From: Caulobacteraceae bacterium
Lineage (GTDB): Bacteria > Pseudomonadota > Alphaproteobacteria > Caulobacterales > Caulobacteraceae
Assembly (NCBI GenBank): GCA_947475845.1
Contig: CANJMO010000024.1
Location: 1 to 34,319, forward strand
Length of the DNA stretch: 34,319 nucleotides
Reading direction: 5' to 3'
The first letter of the stretch is position 1. Each line of letters begins with the position of its first letter. The notes beneath the pieces are model-generated. The model was not told where the DNA came from. It ran no database searches and worked only from the letters and a program-made list of their open reading frames with translations. Positions 10,752 through 17,542 of this stretch are shown here, one piece after another. A program made the translations under genes and the position numbers.

Positions 10752-11674
10752 AAGCCTTCGCCCTGACCGGGGTCGCCCTCGCCATCCTCCTGGCCGCGCC
10801 CGCGGTCGGCAGGGCCGACGACACCATGACCGTGACACTGCCGCTGGCGACCCAGCAAAAGCTCGGCCTGGCCGTGCGCACCCTGACCGCGGCCACCCGT
10901 GCGCCGGCCCTGCCCGGCTACGTCCGCGTGATGGACATCGGCCCGCTGGCCCAGTTGGACGCCGACATCCAGGCCGCCGAGGCCGCCGCCGCCGCCTCCA
11001 CCGCCGAGGCCGCCCGCGCCAAGGCTCTCAACGGCGCCGATCAGGCCGTATCGACCAAGGTGCTGGAAGCCGCCCAGGCCCAGGCCCGGACCGATGCCTC
11101 TAAGCTGACCCTGCTGCGCCGCCGGGTCGGGCTGGAATGGGGCGCGGGCATCGCCCGCCTGTCGGCAGGCCAGCGCGGGGCCCTGATCGCCGACGTCGCC
11201 GCCGGCCGCGCCGCCGTGGTGCGCATCGACACCGCCTCGGGCAAGGGCCTCGCCGCCCTGCGCACCCTGACCCTGGACCTCGGCGAACTCGGCACGGTCC
11301 GCGCCACCGTCCTCGGCCGCGCCCGAGCCGCCGATCCCAGACTGTTATCCCCCGGGGTGATCGCCAGGGTCACCGGCGCCAATGTCGGGGCGCTCGGCGC
11401 CGGTCTGACCCTGCCGGTCACGCTGACGGCCTCGGGTCCGGTCCAGGGCGTGATCGCCCCGCGCGCCGCCCTGTTGCGCAGCGGCGGCAAGACCTGGGTC
11501 TATGTCCGCACCGCCGGCGAGCAGTTTCAGCGCAAGGTCGTCGAGGGCGGCCGGGTCGAACCCGACGGCCTGTTCGTGTCGGTTGGGTTCAAGCCCGGCG
11601 AGCAGGTGGTGACCACGGGCGCGGCGGCCCTGTTCGCGGCGCAGACCAACATCTCCGAAGACGGCGGCGACTAA
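10748..11674 (+). CDS. Short periplasmic adaptor (membrane fusion protein) of an RND pump
   Basis: The adaptor should link the inner-membrane RND pump to the TolC-like channel. It has 308 residues with a signal peptide (1-23). Residues 66-127 form an Ala/Glu/Arg-rich helical stretch that fits the adaptor hairpin, and the C-terminal part (about 145-300) looks like the beta-barrel and membrane-proximal domains, ending GFKPGEQVVTTGAAAL as CzcB-like proteins do. The protein is clearly shorter than CzcB relatives. The two half-motifs of the lipoyl domain that normally flank the hairpin are not visible. The start at 10748 overlaps the previous stop, and the longer open frame from 10649 is rejected. 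The position between channel and pump supports the role. Confidence 0.8.
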   Translation: MKAFALTGVALAILLAAPAVGRADDTMTVTLPLATQQKLGLAVRTLTAATRAPALPGYVRVMDIGPLAQLDADIQAAEAAAAASTAEAARAKALNGADQAVSTKVLEAAQAQARTDASKLTLLRRRVGLEWGAGIARLSAGQRGALIADVAAGRAAVVRIDTASGKGLAALRTLTLDLGELGTVRATVLGRARAADPRLLSPGVIARVTGANVGALGAGLTLPVTLTASGPVQGVIAPRAALLRSGGKTWVYVRTAGEQFQRKVVEGGRVEPDGLFVSVGFKPGEQVVTTGAAALFAAQTNISEDGGD

Positions 11675-11678
11675 CGCC

Positions 11679-14600
11679 ATGCTGAGCCACATCGTCCGCT
11701 GGTCGCTGCGCCGCCCACGGCTGGTGGCGGCCCTCGCCCTGGTTCTGCTGGTCTACGGCTGCGTGGTCCTGCGTCAGGCCAAGTTCGATGTGTTCCCCGA
11801 TTTCGTGCCGGCCCAGGCCGAGATTCAGACCGAGGCGCCGGGCCTGGCCGCCGAACAGGTGGAGCAACTGGTCACCAGCGTCGTCGAACAGGCGGTCAAT
11901 GGCGCGGCGGGCGTCACCGCGGTGCGATCCGAATCCATTCCCGGACTGTCCATCGTCCAGGTGGTGTTCGCCGAAGGCTCCGACCCCTACCGCGCCCGCC
12001 AGGTCGTCGCCGAAGCGGTGGCCGAGACCATCGCCGATCTGCCGCAGACCGTGAAGGCGCCCAAGGTCGCCCCCCTCACCTCCTCGACCATGGACCTGCT
12101 CAAGGTCGGCTTCACCAGCGACCGCATGAGCCCGACTGACCTGCGCGCCCTGGTCGACACCGTGATCCGCCCGCGCCTGCTGTCGACCCCCGGCGTTGCC
12201 CGCGCCACCGTCTACGGCGGCCAACTGCGCCGGCTCGAGGTGCGGGTCCGGCCCGACGATCTGGCCGCGCGCGGCCTGGCCTTCACGGATCTGGTCAATG
12301 CCGTCAAAGCCTCGACCGGCATAGCCGGTGGCGGCTTCATCGACACCGAGCAGCAGCGCATCCTGGTCACTCCCACCGGCCAGCCACGCACCGCCGCCGA
12401 CGTGGCCGGCGCCCCGATCGCCACCACCGACGGCTCGATCCTGCATATCGGCGACGTCGCCCAGGTGCTCGAAGCCACCGCCCCGCTCAACGGCGACGCC
12501 CTGATCATGGGCAAGCCCGGGGTGCTGATCTCCACCTCCAGCCAGTACGGCGCCAACACCCTCCAGGCCACGCATGCGGTAGAGGCCGCCCTGGCCGACC
12601 TGAAGCCCTCGCTCGACGCCCAGGGCGTGGTCATGAACGCCGGCCTGCACCGGCCCGCCAACTTCATCACCAGCGCGCTCGGCGGCATCGCCGAGGACCT
12701 GCTGATCGGCGCTGTGCTGATCGGCATCGTCCTGTTCCTGTTCATGCGCGACCTGCGCACCGTGCTGGTGTCCTTCGTCAGCATTCCCCTGTCGCTGCTG
12801 ACCGCGATCGTCGTCATGAACGGGCTCGGCTGGACCATCAACACCATGACCCTCGGCGGCCTCGCCGTGGCGCTCGGAGTGGTGGTCGACGACGCGGTGA
12901 TCGACGTGGAGAACATCGTCCGCCGCCTGCGCGCGGCCAAGCCCGGCGAAGCCCCCGAGGCGGTGATCCTGGGCGCCTCGCTGGAGGTCCGCGCGCCGGT
13001 GATCTACGCCACCCTGGTGGTCGCCTTCGTGCTGCTGCCGGTGCTGCTGCTGCACGGCTTGCAGGGGGCGTTCTTCTCGCCCCTCGCCGCCGCCTTCATC
13101 ATCGCCACCATCGCCTCCCTGGCCGTGGCTCTGGTCGTCACTCCGCCGCTGACCTTGCTGCTGCTGCGCAACGCCCGCCTGCACGACGAGGCCGGGCCGC
13201 TGGTGCGGGCCAAGGACTGGCACGACCGGGTGCTGGAGCGCATCTGCGGCGCCCCCAACCTAGCGGTGATCGCGGCGGTTGCCGCCACCGTCATCGCCGG
13301 CGCCGGACTGATGCTGTTCAAGTCCGAGCTTCTGCCCGCCTTCAAGGAGAGCCACTTCGTGCTCGGCGTGTCCGGTCCGCCCGGGGCGTCGATGACGACC
13401 ATGCGCAGCTATGGCGAGGCGATCACCAAGGACCTGCTGGCCATTCCCGGGGTGCAGACCGCCGAGCAGCAGATCGGCCGCGCCGAGGGCGGCGAGGACA
13501 CCTGGGGGACCAATAAGAGCGAGTTCCATGTCGAGCTGAAGCCCAAGCTTCGCGCCGCCCAGCAGGACCGCATCGAAAAGGGGATCCATCAGGTCCTGGC
13601 CGGCTATCCCGGCCTGAACACCGAGGTGCTGACCTTCCTTGGCGACCGCATCGGCGAGAGTCTGACCGGCGAGACAGCCGCCCTGACGGTCAATGTCTAC
13701 GGCCAGGACCTGGATCAGATCGACGAGTCGGCCGCGCGGATCGCCCCCGTGCTCAAGACCGTGCCCGGGGCCGTAGACGTGCAGGTGCAGACCCCGCCGG
13801 TCACGCCTTCGGTGCGCATCGATCTGCAATTCCCCAAGCTGGCGCAGTACGGCCTATCGGCGTCCGAGGTGCTCGACACGGTGCAGACCGCCTATGAGGG
13901 CGCCGCGGCCGCCCAGATTTACGAGAATGCCCGCGTGGTGGCGATCGCCGTCACCACCCCGCCAAACCTGCGCCAGGATCCCGAGGCGGTCGGCGACCTG
14001 CTGCTGCGCGGGGCCGGCGGCGCCATCGTGCCGTTGAGCCGCGTCGCCAAGGTCTATCTGGCGGACGGGCGCACCAGCATCAGTCACGAGGGCGGCCTGC
14101 GCCGTCAGGTGGTCACCGCCAACCCCGCGCCCCAGGACGTGCAGGCTGTGACCAAGGCCGCATCCCAGGCCATCGCCGCCAGGGTCAAGCTGCCGGCGGG
14201 AATCTACATTGCCTATTCCGGCACGGCCCAGGCGGCCGCGGGCGCCCGGACCGAGCTGCTGTTCAACATCGCCCTGGCGGCCGGCGGCGTGGTCGCCCTG
14301 CTGCTGCTGGCCTTCGGCAGCGGCCGATCGGTCGGGCTGATCCTCGGCTCCGCGCCCTTCGCCCTGGTCGGCGGGGTCGTCGCCGTGGCCCTCACCGGCG
14401 CCAGCCTGTCGCTGGGCTCCCTGGTCGGCTTCGTCACCCTGTTCGGCATCGCCGCGCGCAACGCCATCCTGCTGGTGTCCCACGCCGAGCACCTGGTCGA
14501 GGTCGAAGGCCAGGCCTGGTCCCTGGCGACGGTTATCCAGGCCACCCGCGAGCGTGTCACCCCGATCCTGATGACCGCCCTCGTCACCGCCTTGGGCCTG

Positions 14601-14753
14601 CTGCCCCTGGCGATCCAGACCGGCCAGGCCGGGCGCGAAATCCAGGGGCCGATGGCCATCGTCATTCTCGGCGGCCTGGTCACCTCGACCGCCATGAGCC
14701 TGTTCCTGCTGCCGTCCCTGGTGTGGCGGTTCGGACGCCGGGCCGCGCCATGA
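11679..14753 (+). CDS. RND efflux pump, heavy-metal (CzcA/NrsA-like) type
   Basis: Inner-membrane proton-driven pump. It has 1024 residues with the RND layout: TM1 at about 15-32, a large periplasmic loop, TM2-6 at about 340-495, a second loop, and TM7-12 at about 875-1015. TM4 carries the proton-relay motif GVVVDDAVIDVENIVRRL with Asp404, Asp405, Asp409, Glu411 and Asn412. This differs from the DFG-DGA form of CzcA and from the AIGAMVDAA form of CusA, and is closest to what I recall for the nickel/cobalt NrsA-like subgroup, so the metal is uncertain. The start lies 4 bp after the adaptor stop. The stop overlaps the response-regulator start by ATGA. Heavy-metal efflux is an inference; drug export is less likely given the motif and the sensor pair. 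Confidence 0.88.
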   Translation: MLSHIVRWSLRRPRLVAALALVLLVYGCVVLRQAKFDVFPDFVPAQAEIQTEAPGLAAEQVEQLVTSVVEQAVNGAAGVTAVRSESIPGLSIVQVVFAEGSDPYRARQVVAEAVAETIADLPQTVKAPKVAPLTSSTMDLLKVGFTSDRMSPTDLRALVDTVIRPRLLSTPGVARATVYGGQLRRLEVRVRPDDLAARGLAFTDLVNAVKASTGIAGGGFIDTEQQRILVTPTGQPRTAADVAGAPIATTDGSILHIGDVAQVLEATAPLNGDALIMGKPGVLISTSSQYGANTLQATHAVEAALADLKPSLDAQGVVMNAGLHRPANFITSALGGIAEDLLIGAVLIGIVLFLFMRDLRTVLVSFVSIPLSLLTAIVVMNGLGWTINTMTLGGLAVALGVVVDDAVIDVENIVRRLRAAKPGEAPEAVILGASLEVRAPVIYATLVVAFVLLPVLLLHGLQGAFFSPLAAAFIIATIASLAVALVVTPPLTLLLLRNARLHDEAGPLVRAKDWHDRVLERICGAPNLAVIAAVAATVIAGAGLMLFKSELLPAFKESHFVLGVSGPPGASMTTMRSYGEAITKDLLAIPGVQTAEQQIGRAEGGEDTWGTNKSEFHVELKPKLRAAQQDRIEKGIHQVLAGYPGLNTEVLTFLGDRIGESLTGETAALTVNVYGQDLDQIDESAARIAPVLKTVPGAVDVQVQTPPVTPSVRIDLQFPKLAQYGLSASEVLDTVQTAYEGAAAAQIYENARVVAIAVTTPPNLRQDPEAVGDLLLRGAGGAIVPLSRVAKVYLADGRTSISHEGGLRRQVVTANPAPQDVQAVTKAASQAIAARVKLPAGIYIAYSGTAQAAAGARTELLFNIALAAGGVVALLLLAFGSGRSVGLILGSAPFALVGGVVAVALTGASLSLGSLVGFVTLFGIAARNAILLVSHAEHLVEVEGQAWSLATVIQATRERVTPILMTALVTALGLLPLAIQTGQAGREIQGPMAIVILGGLVTSTAMSLFLLPSLVWRFGRRAAP

Positions 14754-15427
14754 AGCTGCTGCTGGTCGAGGACGACGCCGAGGCGGCGGACTATCTGAAG
14801 CGGGCCCTGATTGAAGCCGGCCACGCCGTCGACCATGCCATGGCCGGCCGCGACGGCCTGCTGCTGGCGGCGGGCGAAACCTACGACGTGATCATCATGG
14901 ACCGCATGCTGCCTCAAGTGGACGGCCTGGCGATCGTGCGCACCATCCGCGCGGCCAAGGTGCGCACCCCGGTGCTGCTGCTGACCGCCGTGGACGGCAT
15001 CGACGACCGGGTCGAGGGCCTCGACGCCGGCGCCGACGACTATCTGGTCAAGCCCTTCGCCTTCGTCGAACTGCTCGCCCGCCTCAACGCCCTCGCCCGC
15101 CGCCCGCCGCCGCAGGACGTGGCCACCGCCCTCGACGTCGGCGATCTGCGCATGGATCTGCTCAAGCGCACGGTCACCCGGGCCAGCGTCCGCATCGAGC
15201 TGCAGCCGCGCGAGTTCCAACTGCTCGAATATCTGATGCGCCATGCCGGGCGGGTGGTGACGCGGACCATGCTGTTGGAGAACATCTGGAACTTCAATTT
15301 CGAGCCGCAGACCAACATCGTCGAGACCCACATGAGCCGCCTGCGCTCCAAGGTCGATCGCGGCTATCCGCGCGAACTGATCCATACGGTGCGCGGATCC
15401 GGCTACATCATGCACGAGCTCCCGTGA
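14750..15427 (+). CDS. OmpR-family response regulator (CzcR/CusR-like)
   Basis: DNA-binding response regulator of 225 residues. The receiver domain shows the acidic pair in VEDD at 7-9, phospho-acceptor Asp51 (IIMDRMLP), Thr79 and Lys101 (VKPF). A winged-helix DNA-binding domain follows (about 128-222), with the typical ELQPREFQLLEYL and TNIVETHMSRLRSKVD segments. The start at 14750 overlaps the pump stop (ATGA), and a longer frame from 14723 is rejected. The position inside the pump operon makes self-regulation of the efflux genes the natural reading. No clear binding-site repeat was found upstream of 8609. Confidence 0.93.
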   Translation: MKLLLVEDDAEAADYLKRALIEAGHAVDHAMAGRDGLLLAAGETYDVIIMDRMLPQVDGLAIVRTIRAAKVRTPVLLLTAVDGIDDRVEGLDAGADDYLVKPFAFVELLARLNALARRPPPQDVATALDVGDLRMDLLKRTVTRASVRIELQPREFQLLEYLMRHAGRVVTRTMLLENIWNFNFEPQTNIVETHMSRLRSKVDRGYPRELIHTVRGSGYIMHELP

Positions 15428-16752
15428 TGTTTGGATCCACAAGCTTGCGTCTAGCGGCCATCTACACAGCCGGCTTCGCCGTCGCGGTCGCCCTGCTAGG
15501 CGCGGTCACGGTGCTGACCACCCGCAGCGCCCTGGCCGATCAGTTCGACAACCGCATGCTCACCGAGATGAACGCGATCCGGGCCGACTACATCGAGGGC
15601 GGCTACAAGGGCCTGATCCTCGAGATCGGCGAGCGCAAGGGCCACCCCGGCGAACTCAGCTTCGGCGTGCAGAGCGCCGACGGCAAGCCGCTGGAAGGCA
15701 CGCTCAGCGCCATTCGCGCGCCGACCGGCTGGTCGACGATGCGGCAATTGGTCGATGGCGAGATGCACACCCTGCGCATCCTCACCGAGGACCTGCACGG
15801 GGGCTACCGCCTGATCCTCGGCGACGACGAAGCGCGCATGCGCATCCTGGAGCAGAGCGTGCAGCGGGCGTTCGGCCTGGCCCTGGCCGGGGTGATCCTG
15901 ATCGGCGCCATAGGCGGCTTCGCCCTCAGCCGGGCGATGCAGCAGCGGATGCAGGCTATCTCGGGCACCGCGGAGGCGATCATCGACGGCGACCTGGCCC
16001 GCCGCGTCCCGGTCAGCGGCGGCGACGACGACCTGGCCCGCCTGGCCCAGACCATCAACCGCATGCTCGACCGGATCGGCGGCCTGATGGACAGCCTGCG
16101 CCAGGTGTCGAGCGATATCGCCCATGACCTGCGCACGCCCCTCACCCGTCTGCGTCAACGGCTCGAACTGAACCTGCGCCAGGCCGACGACCCCGACCGC
16201 AAATCCGAGATCGAGGGCGCCCTGCGCGATGTGGACGCCATCCTCGCCACCTTCTCGGCCCTGCTGCGGATCGCCGAGGTCGAAGCCGGCGCCCGGCGCG
16301 CGGCTTTCCGCGAGGTGGACCTGACCGACCTCGTCCGCACCGTCGTGGCCGATTTCGCCCCCGCCGCCGAGGATGCGGGCCAAAGCCTCGGCATGTCCAA
16401 GACCCCGCCGACCTGGATCCAAGGCGACCCGCACCTGGTCACCCAGATGGTCGTCAATTTGGTGGAAAACGCCCTGCGCCATTCCCCGCCCGGGGCTTGG
16501 GTCCAGGTCGGTATCGAGCGGGGCGGCGGCTTGGTGACCCTGACTGTGCGCGACAACGGCCCCGGCATCCCCCTCGCCGAGCGCGACAAGGTGTTCGACC
16601 GCTTCTATCGCCTGGAACAGAGCCGCTCGTCCCCCGGCAGCGGCCTGGGTCTGGCCCTGGTCGCCGCCGTGGCCCGGCTGCACCGCGCCGAAGTTCATCT
16701 GGTCGACGCCAGGCCAGGCCTCGAAGTCAGGGCCGCCTTCCCCGCCGCCTAG
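15427..16752 (+). CDS. Membrane sensor histidine kinase (CzcS/CusS-like)
   Basis: Partner kinase of the upstream regulator, 441 residues. TM1 is at about 8-30, a periplasmic sensor loop at about 33-148, TM2 at about 150-168, then HAMP. The dimerisation box DIAHDLRTPLTRLRQRLE holds the phospho-accepting His233. The ATPase has the N box LVENALRHS (Asn348), DNGPGIP (Asp376) and GSGLGLAL. The sensor loop has only scattered His residues and no His/Cys-rich metal cluster. The start codon is ATG at 15427 in a TGATG overlap with the regulator stop; GTG at 15424 is the alternative. It is the last gene of the efflux operon. The ligand is unknown; a metal ion is inferred from the neighbours. Confidence 0.93.
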   Translation: MFGSTSLRLAAIYTAGFAVAVALLGAVTVLTTRSALADQFDNRMLTEMNAIRADYIEGGYKGLILEIGERKGHPGELSFGVQSADGKPLEGTLSAIRAPTGWSTMRQLVDGEMHTLRILTEDLHGGYRLILGDDEARMRILEQSVQRAFGLALAGVILIGAIGGFALSRAMQQRMQAISGTAEAIIDGDLARRVPVSGGDDDLARLAQTINRMLDRIGGLMDSLRQVSSDIAHDLRTPLTRLRQRLELNLRQADDPDRKSEIEGALRDVDAILATFSALLRIAEVEAGARRAAFREVDLTDLVRTVVADFAPAAEDAGQSLGMSKTPPTWIQGDPHLVTQMVVNLVENALRHSPPGAWVQVGIERGGGLVTLTVRDNGPGIPLAERDKVFDRFYRLEQSRSSPGSGLGLALVAAVARLHRAEVHLVDARPGLEVRAAFPAA

Positions 16753-16872
16753 AGGCCGACGGCCTTCAGCTCGGTTCGCGCCAGCGCCAGATCGTGCTCC
16801 ATTTTCGGGCTGTGCAGCAGTTGCACCGCGATGGCTGTGCCCAGGCTACGCCGGAAAATCCGACAGTCTCAA
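16751..16872 (-). pseudogene. 3' remnant of an unidentified gene
   Basis: On the minus strand, a frame of about 38 codons ends at TAG 16749-16751, overlapping the kinase stop codon. It reads RIFRRSLGTAIAVQLLHSP then KMEHDLALARTELKAVGL, an amphipathic, gene-like sequence with G/C third positions. Upstream it loses coding character near 16860, exactly where the DNA turns AT-rich, and hits a stop near 16870. No start codon or ribosome site precedes it. It looks like the tail of a gene whose front was deleted or replaced. I do not recognise the family. Confidence 0.45.
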
Positions 16873-16939
16873 TATCCAATCTCACTATACGGGATTTTAT
16901 ATCTCTAGGCTGTTGCAATATCGCCATCGACCTCGCATT

Positions 16940-16980
16940 GCCGAAGCTATTTTCGGCTCATTGGGCGACTGTTTTTCTTT
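16940..16980 (+). terminator. Possible terminator of the efflux operon
   Basis: A GCCGAA-N6-TTCGGC hairpin (16940-16957) is followed, after a 13-base gap, by GTTTTTCTTT. The distance between stem and T run is larger than in a standard intrinsic terminator, so this is a weak call. Confidence 0.3.
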
Positions 16981-17302
16981 ATATCATTTTGATTTTTCTC
17001 ATCAATATTCTCCAGAACCGCTCCCATTCTCCCTTATCCAACGATTTTCTCCATTCGGGATTCATGCCGGCAATGCAAAGCTTGGCTTTCCCGGGCCCGG
17101 TACCGCCGGCGCCGGCCTTCCCGCTCAAGACAGAAGGCTAACCACAAGCGGCGCTTTCCTTTTCCGGCGGCATGCTGCACATTCCCCAGGCGTATTGGAC
17201 GACCCGTGTATCGGGGGTCCGGTGACGCAACTTGGACGGCAAGCTTGGCTTCCGCCCATGGACCCCGACGCCGCCCCATGGCGCGTCTGACAACTTTAAA
17301 CC

Positions 17303-17331
17303 CCAGCCGTTCCACAAACGGATCCGGCTGG
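17303..17331 (+). promoter_or_regulatory. Leader hairpin 1 upstream of rne
   Basis: The 7-bp arms CCAGCCG and CGGCTGG enclose a 15-base loop, about 215-240 bp before the rne start codon. It would be in the mRNA leader if transcription begins upstream. In E. coli, rne leader hairpins mediate feedback control by RNase E itself; a similar role here is inference. Confidence 0.35.
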
Positions 17332-17415
17332 AATTCAACCGATCGCGACCGTTGTGGGCGCGAAGGATCATCGATGGGCAGCCTCGCACCGACCACCAAC
17401 GGGTCAGTTACCGCC

Positions 17416-17439
17416 TGCGCCGCGACTTTCGCGGCCGCA
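17416..17439 (+). promoter_or_regulatory. Leader hairpin 2 upstream of rne
   Basis: A very stable stem: GCCGCGA-CTT-TCGCGGC, extended by TGC/GCA across a single bulged C, giving ten pairs with a three-base loop. It lies about 105-125 bp upstream of the rne start. Its GC-rich form and position suggest a structured leader element; function is unproven. Confidence 0.4.
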
Positions 17440-17542
17440 GCGGGTGCGCGCGCGCCCTTTCAACAGCGGCCCCCGATGCAGAGCGCCCAGGCCTCATACG
17501 CCATGTCGCCCGACGTCCGCGAAGGCCGCGGAGAAATACCCC

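Larger units (their letters stand above)
16753..17542. other. 790-bp non-coding region between the efflux operon and rne
   Basis: This is the largest non-coding stretch of the window. From left to right it holds the gene remnant (to about 16872), an AT-rich patch (about 16860-17060) with T runs and a hairpin at 16940-16957, and two copies of the 11-mer AAGCTTGGCTT at 17078 and 17241. GC-rich sequence with two strong hairpins (17303-17331 and 17416-17439) then leads to the rne start. Open frames here are short, lack ribosome sites and show no coding bias. The right half is probably the rne promoter and long 5' leader. Confidence 0.6.

Noticed and set aside
11589-13223. 544-codon minus-strand frame opposite the RND pump
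   Set aside because: Gln/Gly/His/Asp-rich low-complexity translation, a mirror of membrane-protein codons.
17034-17399. 121-codon minus-strand frame upstream of rne
   Set aside because: No ribosome site, no recognisable protein pattern, and it covers the hairpin-rich leader.
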